Source: Halococcus saccharolyticus DSM 5350
Lineage (GTDB): Archaea > Halobacteriota > Halobacteria > Halobacteriales > Halococcaceae
Length of the DNA: 64,000 bases
NCBI RefSeq assembly: GCF_000336915.1
Contig: NZ_AOMD01000016.1
Coordinates: forward strand, 1 to 64,000
Direction of reading: 5' to 3'
Shown here: positions 1 through 7,891 of the stretch, piece after piece
How positions within the stretch are numbered: position 1 is the stretch's first letter
How the letters are laid out: each line of letters begins with the position of its first letter
Position numbers and translations under genes: made by a program
Notes under the pieces: generated by a model
The model's database searches: none
Told to the model about the DNA's origin: nothing
What the model saw: the letters and a program-made list of their open reading frames with translations, nothing else

Positions 1-392
1 ACGAGGGGCCGAAGCTGGATCGTGATGGGGTCGAGACCGAGATCGGCGGCGGCCATCCGCGCGTCACGAACGTGTGATTCTGCGCTCTTCAACGACGGAA
101 GCACGAGCGGCGTCACGCGCTCCGGCCCGAGCGCCTCGACCGCGAGCGTCGTCGCCAGCGTCGAATCGACGCCACCGCTCATCCCGACGACGACCCCGTC
201 CGCGGCCACGTCTCGGATGATCTCGGTGACGAACTCCTCGATCCGTTCCCGGCGGACGGCGAGATCCGATGGCTCCGTCGCGAACGACGCCGTCGGCACT
301 CGGTCGATATCGCTCATCATTTCGCTGCACTCCCGTGCCGTTCTCTCCATGACGGAACTGGGGGTCGCGCCGTTCCGATCTGCAAAGACCAT
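1..392 (-). CDS. nadE: NH3-dependent NAD+ synthetase, 5' part only
   Basis: This gene runs off the left edge; only its first ~130 codons are present. It would amidate nicotinic acid adenine dinucleotide to NAD+ using ATP. The visible PP-loop signature GMSGGVDSTLA lies near residues 76-86, followed by a Rossmann-like segment with VEALGPERVTPLVLPS, which fits archaeal NadE. Other PP-loop amidotransferases are possible because the C-terminal half is missing. The start is uncertain: ATG at 392, 350, 320 or 317 are all in frame. AT-rich DNA at about 415-450 could hold its promoter. Confidence 0.75.
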   Translation of the reverse strand, partial: MVFADRNGATPSSVMERTARECSEMMSDIDRVPTASFATEPSDLAVRRERIEEFVTEIIRDVAADGVVVGMSGGVDSTLATTLAVEALGPERVTPLVLPSLKSAESHVRDARMAAADLGLDPITIQLRPL

Positions 393-583
393 CTTGATAT
401 CGTTTCATCCATCGGAGAATAATCGACTACTGTTTCACTAAAACTCTTCTCAGTATCTGTTCATACTCTATTATCTCCTCAAGATTGATTTCTATCAACT
501 CCAATTGATGGGTGATTTGGGTGACGTCCTAGCGGCATTGCTGGAGATGTGTCCGCTACGACCGCAAAACGATCGGAATCAGC

Positions 584-1033
584 TCAGACGATCGCGTTCC
601 AGATCGGGGCGACCACGAAGAAGACGCTGAGAAAGCCCGCGTACAGCAGTACGAGCACCGAGGCGGCGATGGCTCCGTTCGGACGGCTGAGGCTGCGGTC
701 GTTGCGTGCCTCGACGCGCAGTGCTTCGAGCTCGAAGAAGTCCGTGATGAACATCCCGACCACGAGGATCGAGAGAACGACGCCCGAGTGGACTTCGATC
801 GTCATGAGATAAAACGACGCGAGGATCAGCAGGATCGTCGAAGCGACGTGGGCCGGATGTTGACCGATGGCGTCCGCACCCTGCTCGCGTGCGTCGTTGA
901 CGTGCGATCGGTGGGCGATCGCGCGCGTGAGGACGTTGACGATCGCGAGGATCAAAAGAACGTACAGGATGAGCGGGCGTTCACCGCTCCCGAGGACCGC
1001 GTCGATCGGCCCGAACAGCGAGAGGGGTTGCAT
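584..1033 (-). CDS. Conserved haloarchaeal four-helix membrane protein
   Basis: This 149-residue protein has four predicted membrane segments at about residues 19-40, 62-81, 83-102 and 120-145. A polar, charged loop (residues 40-60, with AHRSHVNDAREQGADAI) follows the first helix. It ends in VVAPIWNAIV. It resembles a haloarchaeal family of unknown function (I believe the DUF7313 type, not checked). No catalytic motif is visible. It lies 50 bases upstream of the NAD-kinase-like gene's 3' end and on the same strand, so it may be co-transcribed with it. Confidence 0.7.
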   Translation of the reverse strand: MQPLSLFGPIDAVLGSGERPLILYVLLILAIVNVLTRAIAHRSHVNDAREQGADAIGQHPAHVASTILLILASFYLMTIEVHSGVVLSILVVGMFITDFFELEALRVEARNDRSLSRPNGAIAASVLVLLYAGFLSVFFVVAPIWNAIV

Positions 1034-1083
1034 GATCGGCTTTCCGATGGGATCGCATTAGAGCCTTTCCCATTTCTCGCCGC

Positions 1084-1881
1084 TCACACACGGTGCGGGG
1101 ACGCGAGCCGGAGCGTTCCATCGCGGCCGATCCGGACCGGGCTGCCTGACCTGACGCGACCGAGCGAGTGTCCGTCGACGAACAGTTCCACATCGGCGTC
1201 GTCGCGCTCGACGGTGAGCGACACGCCCGACAGCGGGACCACCCAGTGATCGGGATCGGTCGCGAACGGCGAGATCGGCACCACCGCACCCACGTCGGTG
1301 CCGTCGACGACTACCGGTCCGCCGGCAGCGCGCGCGTACCCGTGGCTCCCGACAGGCGTCGCCACCACCACGCCGTCGGCGCGGAACTTCGCGAGTTGAT
1401 TTGCACTCCCGCCAGCCACCGCATCGTGACCGAGCACCTCGGTCCCGGCGGCGACCGCGAACTCCGAGATACTCGCGGGCGCGGCAGTCATCAGGGCGAC
1501 ATCACGCAGCGCTCGCCCGTTCGTGGTCGGCGTATCGACTGCCACCACCGGCCGTTCGCGGATCGGATACTCGTCGGCGAGAAATCGTTCGATCCCGTCC
1601 GAATCGTCGCCGCTGGCGAGCGATGCGATTCCGTCGACGTCGACCGGGAGGACGGGAACGTCGACGCCGGTTGCGACGCACTCGCGGAGACCCGCATCAC
1701 CGACCGCAACGACCGCGTCGTGATCGGTGCCGGCGGTTTCGGTGACGGCGATATCGACGGCACCGGGGGCGACCCCGCCGGCCGCGTCGACCGCGTCGAC
1801 GATTTCGGTTGCGTCGGTCTCGGGAGCGAAGACACCGACGCTGGTCGACTCACGACGCCTCGCCGGCTCGCCATCGCTCAT
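1084..1881 (-). CDS. NAD-kinase-like protein with degenerate active site
   Basis: This 265-residue protein has the NAD kinase fold signature: the late segment DGVVVATPVGSHGYARAAGG (residues 169-188) matches the DGxxxxTPTGSTAY...GGP block. The hallmark GGDG motif is replaced by AVGDAGLRE (59-67), and the usual NE/D motif reads LRDV (125-128). It may therefore bind NAD without normal kinase activity, or have a changed donor specificity. The start was set at MSDGEPARR because the upstream extension is arginine-rich and unlike haloarchaeal protein. A fully canonical NAD kinase is expected elsewhere in the genome. Confidence 0.75.
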   Translation of the reverse strand: MSDGEPARRRESTSVGVFAPETDATEIVDAVDAAGGVAPGAVDIAVTETAGTDHDAVVAVGDAGLRECVATGVDVPVLPVDVDGIASLASGDDSDGIERFLADEYPIRERPVVAVDTPTTNGRALRDVALMTAAPASISEFAVAAGTEVLGHDAVAGGSANQLAKFRADGVVVATPVGSHGYARAAGGPVVVDGTDVGAVVPISPFATDPDHWVVPLSGVSLTVERDDADVELFVDGHSLGRVRSGSPVRIGRDGTLRLASPHRV

Positions 1882-2034
1882 CGGTTCCCGTTGCACACGG
1901 CGGGCCAAAAGACTGCGGGGTCGACGCGATCGGCCGAACCACGGTCGGCACCCGTCGTCGACATCACACCGTTCGCCCGAGTCGATTGGCCGCTTCCCGA
2001 ACACTCAAGCGAGGGACGGAACGATCGGTAGCGC

Positions 2035-3345
2035 ATGACCCACTGGATCGGTGACGTGTTCACCAGCGATGTCGGCTGGAACCACCTCGAAACACTGGTC
2101 GACATCGGCGACCGGATGGCGGGGAGCGACGGCGAACGCCGCGCCGCGGAAGCGACCCGCGACGTGCTGACGGACGTCGGCGCGCGGAACGTACAGTTAG
2201 AAGAGTTCGACATTCAGGGGTGGACTCGCGGCTCCGCGACGATCGGTGCCGGTGACAGCACCCGCGAGACCATCGCACTTCCGCGGAGTCCCGCAGGCGA
2301 GGTCACGGGCGAGCTCGTGGACCTCGGGTACGGCCTCCCGAGCGACTTCGAGGAGACCGACATCGAGGGAAAGGTCGTGATGGTCGCATCGAACGTTCCC
2401 GACCACTACGATCGGTTCATCCACCGCCGCGAGAAATACTACTACGCCGTCGATAGGGGTGCGGCCGCGTTCGTCTTCCGGAATCACGTCGAGGGCTGCC
2501 TCCCGCCGACCGGGAGCGTCGGCACCCCCGAATCGCCGATCGGCGAAATTCCCGCGATCGGGGTGAGCAAGGAAGTCGGGTCGCGACTCTCGCGGCGTCG
2601 TGAGGGCGAGACGGTCGAAGTCGCTGTCGAGGCCGAGACCCACGACGCGACCAGCCAGAACGTTCACGCCGATCTCGGTCCCGACACCGACGAGGCGGTG
2701 TTGCTGACGAGTCACGTCGACGCCCACGACATCGCCGAGGGTGCGATGGACAACGGGGCTGGCACGGCTGTGGTCGTGGAAGTGGCGAACGCCCTCGCAG
2801 ACCGCGAGACAGAGCTCGATACCCGGGTCCACCTCGTCGTCTACGGTGCCGAGGAGGTCGGCCTGGTGGGATCGGCCCACGACGCCGCCGAGCGCGATCA
2901 CGATTCGATCACAGCCATCGTGAACAACGACGGCGTCGTTCGTGGACGGACCCTCAGCGCCCACACTCACGGGTTCGACCGGCTCGACGATCTCGTCACC
3001 GAGGTGGCCGACGACTTCGATCACCCAGTCACGACGATACCCGAACAGGGCCCCCACAGCGACCACTGGCCGTACGTCCAGTGGGGCGTTCCCGGCTACC
3101 ACCTGATGAGCGAGACGGGCGACGAAGGGCGCGGGTGGGGTCACACGTTTGCGGACACGCTCGACAAACTCGAAGTCCGGAACCTCCGCGAACAGTCGAT
3201 CCTCTTGACCGAACTGTGCGTTCGTCTCGCGGACGACGAGTTCGCGGTCGAGCACAAAGAGCCCGAGACGATCGCGGCGGCGCTCGAAGCCGAAGATCAG
3301 GCGGCAGGGATGAAAATCATCGGCGATTGGCCCTACGACGAGTAA
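2035..3345 (+). CDS. M28 family zinc aminopeptidase
   Basis: A 436-residue metallopeptidase of the M28 (aminopeptidase Y/S) family, which removes N-terminal residues from peptides using two zinc ions. The ligands are visible: H227 in TSHVDAH, bridging D239 in AMDNGAG, catalytic E273/E274 in YGAEEVG, D299 in NNDGVV and H370 in WGHTFAD. Residues about 85-200 look like the inserted PA (protease-associated) domain common in the family. There is no signal peptide, so it probably acts in the cytoplasm. It is divergent from the NAD-kinase-like gene. Confidence 0.88.
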   Translation: MTHWIGDVFTSDVGWNHLETLVDIGDRMAGSDGERRAAEATRDVLTDVGARNVQLEEFDIQGWTRGSATIGAGDSTRETIALPRSPAGEVTGELVDLGYGLPSDFEETDIEGKVVMVASNVPDHYDRFIHRREKYYYAVDRGAAAFVFRNHVEGCLPPTGSVGTPESPIGEIPAIGVSKEVGSRLSRRREGETVEVAVEAETHDATSQNVHADLGPDTDEAVLLTSHVDAHDIAEGAMDNGAGTAVVVEVANALADRETELDTRVHLVVYGAEEVGLVGSAHDAAERDHDSITAIVNNDGVVRGRTLSAHTHGFDRLDDLVTEVADDFDHPVTTIPEQGPHSDHWPYVQWGVPGYHLMSETGDEGRGWGHTFADTLDKLEVRNLREQSILLTELCVRLADDEFAVEHKEPETIAAALEAEDQAAGMKIIGDWPYDE

Positions 3346-3412
3346 GTCGGTCCCGGATCCGGCTCCGGCAGAGAACGAGACTTTTTAGCCCGCCGCCACC
3401 GGTCACAACCGT

Positions 3413-4477
3413 ATGCGCGACGTGCTCGCGGCGTGGCGGCCGGTCATCGATAGGGAGATCGAGCGGCTGCTCCCCCGCGAGATCGACGTCGAGTACGTCG
3501 CCCGCGCCTTCGGCGAGCCGACCTACGAGTACGACCCGGTCGCTATCCAGCGCGCGCTCCCCGATCCGATCTGGAACCTGCTCGATCGAGGCGGCAAACG
3601 CTGGCGCGCGGTGGTCTGCTGTCTCCTGATCGACGGGTTCGGCGCGGACCCTCACGAGTATCTCCCCTACGCCTGCATTCCCGAAATCCTCCACAACGGG
3701 ACGATCATCGTCGACGACGTCGAGGACGGCGCGACGATGCGCCGTGGCGAGGCCGCGCTCCACCGCGAGGCCGGGACCGACGTCGCGCTCAACGCCGGCA
3801 ACGCGATGTACTTTCTGCCCCTCAATATCGTGGCGCACAACCCCGGCGATCTTGACGCCGAAATCCGACTCGCGATCTACGAGATGCTGATGTACGAACT
3901 CAACCGGACGCATCTCGGCCAGGGGATGGACATCCACTGGCACAACGAGCAGGCCATTCGGATGAGCGAGACCCAGTATCTCGAGATGTGTGCGTGCAAA
4001 ACGGGCTGTCTCGGCCGGATCGTCGCACGCCTCGCCGCACTCATTACGGACCAATCCGACGAAACCGAACGCTGCGCCGCGCGCTACGCCGAGCGGATGT
4101 CGATCGCGTTCCAGATCGGCGACGACATCCTCGATATCGAGAACGCCGACGAGGACGGCGGCGCGTTCGGGAAGGCCGTCGGCAACGACATCCGCGAGGG
4201 CAAGAAGACCCTGATGGCGATCCACGCCGCAAACGAAGCCTCACCCGAGCGGGCCGCGCGGCTCGAGGAACTTCTCTGGGCCGACGAGAACTCCGATGAC
4301 GAGATCCGGGAGGCGATCGAAATCCTTCGCGAGACCGACAGCGTGGCCTACGCCCGCGAGCGCGCGCTCGAACTCGCCGGCGAAGCCCGCGATGCCCTCC
4401 GCGAGCTCGACATCGACGACGAGATCGCCGACGACCTCGCCGAATTCACCCGGTTCGTCATCGAACGCGACGTCTGA
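3413..4477 (+). CDS. idsA: Short-chain polyprenyl diphosphate synthase
   Basis: A 354-residue trans-prenyltransferase that condenses isopentenyl diphosphate with allylic diphosphates; in haloarchaea such enzymes supply geranylgeranyl or farnesylgeranyl diphosphate for membrane lipids and quinones. Both aspartate-rich Mg2+ motifs are present: DDVED at residues 101-105 (followed by GATMRRG) and DDILD at 237-241. The substrate-binding GGKRWR lies near residue 61. Product chain length cannot be read from the sequence. It starts 67 bases after the M28 peptidase, and its 3' end faces a family-A intergenic element. Confidence 0.88.
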   Translation: MRDVLAAWRPVIDREIERLLPREIDVEYVARAFGEPTYEYDPVAIQRALPDPIWNLLDRGGKRWRAVVCCLLIDGFGADPHEYLPYACIPEILHNGTIIVDDVEDGATMRRGEAALHREAGTDVALNAGNAMYFLPLNIVAHNPGDLDAEIRLAIYEMLMYELNRTHLGQGMDIHWHNEQAIRMSETQYLEMCACKTGCLGRIVARLAALITDQSDETERCAARYAERMSIAFQIGDDILDIENADEDGGAFGKAVGNDIREGKKTLMAIHAANEASPERAARLEELLWADENSDDEIREAIEILRETDSVAYARERALELAGEARDALRELDIDDEIADDLAEFTRFVIERDV

Positions 4478-4494
4478 GCGACTGGGACGTGGGC

Positions 4495-4727
4495 TCGGGC
4501 GGTGCGGTTGGCGGAGGCGGGGCGGTCCTGGCGGATGAAGGGCGAGGCCGCTTCGCGGCCGAGGGCTTCGGCGGTGCTGTACGGTAGTCATAGTGGTTGT
4601 ACCGCGAGCGAACGCAGTGAGCGAGCGGGCCGAGGAACCCCTGAAAGGGGTGACGTTGGCTTTTTCCCCACGTTTTTGCAAGCGAAGGAGCGACCACAGG
4701 GAGCGACTGAGCGTAGCAAAAAGTGGA
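4495..4727. repeat. Family-A modular hairpin element, copy A1
   Basis: This element fills the gap between the 3' ends of the prenyl synthase and tRNA-Leu. Blocks shared with other copies include GGATGAAGGGCGAGG, GAGGGCTTCGGCGGTGCTG, a GAGCGAACG/GAGTGAGCG tract and, next to the tRNA 3' end, GCAAAAAGTGG. Two hairpin slots are filled by GGCCGC-TTC-GCGGCC (4546-4560) and ACCCCT-GAA-AGGGGT (4637-4651). CCACGTTTTTGC (about 4660) pairs with GCAAAAAGTGG (about 4716). Read from the tRNA side it starts with a CCACTTTTTGC tract, so it could end transcription. Confidence 0.75.
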
Positions 4728-4812
4728 TGCGTGGGACCGGATTTGAACCGGCGGACCTCTACAGGACAGCGCCCTCAACGCTGCGCCGTTGGCCTAGCTT
4801 GGCTACCCACGC
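4728..4812 (-). tRNA. tRNA-Leu (anticodon GAG)
   Basis: The 85-base gene folds as a class II tRNA: acceptor stem GCGTGGG/CCCACGC with discriminator A, a D arm with GCCAAGC...GGC, anticodon stem CAGCG/CGCTG around loop TTGAGGG (anticodon GAG, reading CTC/CTT), a long variable arm TCCTGTAGAGGTCC, and T arm GCCGG-TTCAAAT-CCGGT. The 3' CCA is not encoded. An AT-rich box in minus orientation (GTTTTTACCC) lies about 25-30 bases upstream. Confidence 0.95.
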
Positions 4813-4900
4813 GCGGTTCGTTGGTATCCCTTGATTGGGTAAAAACGCTTCCATTCGACGACCGTCTGGCCGCGACTCACACGCAATGGCTGTTGGTCTC

Positions 4901-4928
4901 ACAGCACCGGCTGAGCAGCCGGTGCTGT
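4901..4928. repeat. 28-bp palindrome with 13-bp perfect arms
   Basis: ACAGCACCGGCTG (4901-4913) is followed by AG and then its exact reverse complement (4916-4928). It lies in the 378-base gap between tRNA-Leu and the surface-protein gene, 260 bases upstream of the latter. Such a tight palindrome could be a dimeric repressor site or a hairpin. No open reading frame covers it convincingly. Nothing else gene-like is visible between 4813 and 5015. Confidence 0.7.
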
Positions 4929-5015
4929 CGTCCGTCGTTTGTCGGCCATGGTGTGGATAGTGAGGACTCTTCGGCAATAGAGAGTCTCGATCTAATCGCT
5001 ACGGTTGTTGACACA

Positions 5016-5113
5016 CAGTCGTGTTTTCCTAAGTAGATTTATTCGAATGGTTGCAGAGAAAAAATCATTCGACTATTACACTATCAGATAATCTATTCTA
5101 GGAAACACGATTG
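5016..5113. repeat. AT-rich ~98-bp imperfect inverted repeat (MITE-like)
   Basis: The left arm begins CAGTCGTGTTTTCCTA (5016) and the right arm ends TAGGAAACACGATTG (5113); they pair over about 25 bases with a few mismatches. A second inner pair, TCGAATG (about 5044) with CATTCGA (about 5067), is nested inside. The element is far richer in A and T than the rest of the window. No target-site duplication is obvious. It ends 78 bases before the surface-protein start codon and may contribute its promoter region. Confidence 0.6.
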
Positions 5114-5190
5114 ATTATGGTGCCATACTAATTTTCAGAAATATCCTTAGACACAAATCTAAGTGAGTCGGTAGTGACACCATATCTGGC

Positions 5191-7725
5191 ATGGAACCGA
5201 AGGGCGCAACAAAAACGGTCGGAATTGCACTTGTCGTCTGTTTGTTCGTGGTACTCGGAGCGACGGGGGCCGCACTCGCGGTCGGGCACGACACCACCGG
5301 ATCGGACAGCACGACACTACAGGAGGAAGAGGAGCGACAATCCACCCATCTGAGTAGCCAGTACAGTCTGGCAGCGAACTGTAGCGATACATGCTGTACG
5401 GGTCAAAAGGACAGCGATGTCGTCGATATCGATGGCGATCGTAATCAGGTGCGAGTCAACGCCGACGTAGCGAGTGTCGGTGGGGCTACCGGCGACTGTA
5501 CGACGAACGCCGACAACGATATCGTCGATATCGAAGGCGATGGCAACGCCGTTCGCGTCGATATCGATTCGTCAGATACCAACGACGCGGATGGAGGGAG
5601 TGACGGGGCGAGCGATACGACTGGCGACGACGGTAGCGGTACTGACGGTAGCGCCGATGGTGGGGCCGATACCGCTGGCGGAGCGGATGGTGCAGACGGA
5701 ACCGACGGAGCTGACGGAACGGATGGTGCGGATGGAGCTGACGGAACGGATGGAAGTGATGGAGCGGACGGAGCGGATGCTACGGATGGAGCGGATGGCG
5801 CTGATGGAACGGACGGAGCGGATGGCGCTGATGGAACGGATGGCGCTGATGGAACGGACGGAGCGGATGGCGCTGATGGAACGGACGGAGCGGATGGCGC
5901 TGATGGAACGGACGGAGCGGATGGTACCGACGGCACTGATGGTACGGATGGAGCGGACGGAAGTGATGGGGGCGACGGTGGGGACGGATCGGACGGAACG
6001 GATGGCGATGACAGTGGAGACGGAACGGACGGTGCGGATGGGGACGACGGGTCGGACGGTGACGGCGGTGAGCGAACCATCGTCGTTGAGGGCAGCGAAA
6101 TCACCGTCGACAACGACATCAGTGACGAACGAGTGCAGGAGATCATCACTCAGGTCCAGAACAACGTCGACACCGACACGACGGTCACCACCGAGACGAT
6201 CAATCGGATCGTCAACGAGAACAACATCAACAACACCGATATCAACAACATCGATCTCAGTGATCTGATTGATTTTATCAATGATCCCGACGACGAGACG
6301 CCTGGCGATGGCAATGAAACTCCCGATGATGGGAACGAAACTCCCGGTGATGGCAACGAGACACCTGGCGACGGGAACGAAACACCGGGTGACGGCAACG
6401 AGACGCCCGCCACCGCCGATATCAGCGTGACGAAGAGCGCGGACACGGACGAAGTCGAGCTGAGTCTTCTGGAGGATGGCGGGATCCTTCAGGCGAACGA
6501 ACCCGTGACGTTCACGGTGACCGTGACCAACGAGGGGCCCGCCACGGCGACGGATGTGACCGTCGACGACGAGGACGTCATCGCGGACATCGACGAACTC
6601 ACTGACACGACGGCGTTCCTCGTCACCGGTTCGAGCGCGAGTCAGGGCGATTTCAACGCCGTCACCGGTGAGTACGACGTGGGATCGCTCGATCCGAACG
6701 AGTCCGCGACGCTCACCTTCGACGCGCTCGCGGTCTCGACCGACGCCACGCTCCTCGACGATCCGCTCGCGGAGCTCAACGCGACCAACGTGGCCGAACT
6801 GGCGACGGTCACTCCTGACGATCCGAACGCCGACAACGACGTCGGCAGTACGGAGGTCACGCTGGTGAGCGTCCTCGGCGGCGGACCCGGGGACCCCGGC
6901 GACGGCAACGAAACCGGCGAAATCAACGTCAGTGATTGCCGTGACGCGCTCGTGACGGGCAACTTGACCAACGCAACCGTCGAGCTGGACCTCCTCAACG
7001 TGGCCACGGGCGACAACGAAACCGTCACGATCGGCCCGATCGACGGAAGCGAGAACGTCTCCGTCAGCGGCCTCGACGAGGTGGCGAGCATCGATCTCAG
7101 CGCGGCAGTCATCGAGGAAGCGCGGCTGCTCGATGCTGACGGCACCGTTGTCGACACCGACACGACCGCCGATCTCGGCGTGTGTGTCGACCTGCTCGGG
7201 ATCGAACTCGTCGATCTCGACACGGGACTGCTCCTCGATGCCGACGTACTCGACGATCTTGACGATCCCAACGCGACTGCACTCGCCGATCTCGTCGCCG
7301 AACTCGACGACACCGAGATCGAACTGCTGAACGAGGCGGTCGACACCGGCGAGATCTCGAACCGAGAGATCATCGATCTCGCACGGGCGTTCGAGAGCGG
7401 CGAGGTCACGCCTGCAGAGCTCGACGACCTGCTCAACAATACTGTCGACCAACTCGGGGATGCTCTCGACTCGCTGCTCGGCGGCATCCTCCCACTGGGC
7501 GCAGAGCAAGCAGCGTCGACGAACGCAACTGCCACGAGTGGCAGTGAGAACGCATCGGCGACGAACACCACGGCCGGCGAGATCGGAGACACGACGAACG
7601 CCAGCACGACGACTACCGGTAGCAACGGATCGAGTAGCCTCGGTGACGCCGTCGGAGCGTTCGGCATCGCTGCGGTCGGCCTGACCGCCAGCGGAATGTT
7701 GCTACGGAAGCAGCGACGGGAGTAA
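5191..7725 (+). CDS. Secreted surface protein with collagen-like Gly-X-Asp region and DUF11-like domain
   Basis: An 844-residue exported protein. Residues 1-31 form a signal peptide. Residues 64-125 hold a cysteine-bearing duplicated motif (VVDIDGDRNQVRV and IVDIEGDGNAVRV). Residues about 138-293 are mostly three-residue repeats of ADG, TDG or SDG, so glycine recurs every third position as in collagen-like proteins. An acidic linker and about five ETPGDGN repeats (369-405) follow. Residues about 409-545 resemble a DUF11 adhesion domain. The tail has Thr/Ser/Asn-rich stretches with N-glycosylation sequons, a membrane segment (about 820-838) and RKQRRE. It is probably cell-surface anchored; an adhesin or matrix role is inferred. 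Confidence 0.8.
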   Translation: MEPKGATKTVGIALVVCLFVVLGATGAALAVGHDTTGSDSTTLQEEEERQSTHLSSQYSLAANCSDTCCTGQKDSDVVDIDGDRNQVRVNADVASVGGATGDCTTNADNDIVDIEGDGNAVRVDIDSSDTNDADGGSDGASDTTGDDGSGTDGSADGGADTAGGADGADGTDGADGTDGADGADGTDGSDGADGADATDGADGADGTDGADGADGTDGADGTDGADGADGTDGADGADGTDGADGTDGTDGTDGADGSDGGDGGDGSDGTDGDDSGDGTDGADGDDGSDGDGGERTIVVEGSEITVDNDISDERVQEIITQVQNNVDTDTTVTTETINRIVNENNINNTDINNIDLSDLIDFINDPDDETPGDGNETPDDGNETPGDGNETPGDGNETPGDGNETPATADISVTKSADTDEVELSLLEDGGILQANEPVTFTVTVTNEGPATATDVTVDDEDVIADIDELTDTTAFLVTGSSASQGDFNAVTGEYDVGSLDPNESATLTFDALAVSTDATLLDDPLAELNATNVAELATVTPDDPNADNDVGSTEVTLVSVLGGGPGDPGDGNETGEINVSDCRDALVTGNLTNATVELDLLNVATGDNETVTIGPIDGSENVSVSGLDEVASIDLSAAVIEEARLLDADGTVVDTDTTADLGVCVDLLGIELVDLDTGLLLDADVLDDLDDPNATALADLVAELDDTEIELLNEAVDTGEISNREIIDLARAFESGEVTPAELDDLLNNTVDQLGDALDSLLGGILPLGAEQAASTNATATSGSENASATNTTAGEIGDTTNASTTTTGSNGSSSLGDAVGAFGIAAVGLTASGMLLRKQRRE
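5602..6069 (+). repeat. Minisatellite encoding the collagen-like repeats
   Basis: Within the surface-protein gene, 9- and 18-bp units such as GGAGCGGATGGCGCTGAT and GGAACGGAC recur in near-perfect tandem order, strongest between about 5740 and 5960. All units are multiples of nine bases, so gain or loss keeps the frame. Copy-number variation between strains would lengthen or shorten the protein stalk. Confidence 0.85.
6295..6405 (+). repeat. Tandem 21-bp units encoding ETPGDGN repeats
   Basis: About five consecutive 21-bp units encode E-T-P-[GD]-D-G-N. They form a flexible proline/glycine linker between the collagen-like part and the DUF11-like domain. Codon choice varies between units (GAAACTCCCGATGATGGG versus GAGACACCTGGCGACGGG), so this array is older or less homogenised than the collagen-like one. 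Confidence 0.8.
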
Positions 7726-7891
7726 CGGTCGAATCGACTCGACCGTCTCGTTTTGCGGTTTCACTCGTCCGTGGAGCCGTTCGTTGTTCGATCCTGTGAA
7801 TAGGTGCGTGTGTCTGAGTGAGTGGCCCGAGACCTTGGAACGGCCGGCGTCTCGTTGGCCGTGGCCGAACTCAGGAACGAACAGCAGTCGA

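Noticed and set aside
4502..4834. ORFs translating family-A elements (with ERSERAGRGTP-like text), also at 14024-14263, 43743-44045 and 61667-62464.
   Set aside because: Composition is basic and repetitive, frames differ between copies, and the DNA is better explained as hairpin-bearing intergenic repeat.
5474..6268. Long overlapping ORFs through the surface-protein repeat, e.g. one rich in MERTERMAL on the plus strand and PSAPSVPS on the minus strand.
   Set aside because: They are produced by the nine-base repeat read in other frames; the GC bias and domain content support only the frame at 5191-7725.
5572..7509. A 645-codon minus-strand ORF antisense to the surface protein.
   Set aside because: It is a shadow of strong third-position GC; it has no start signal or recognisable domain.
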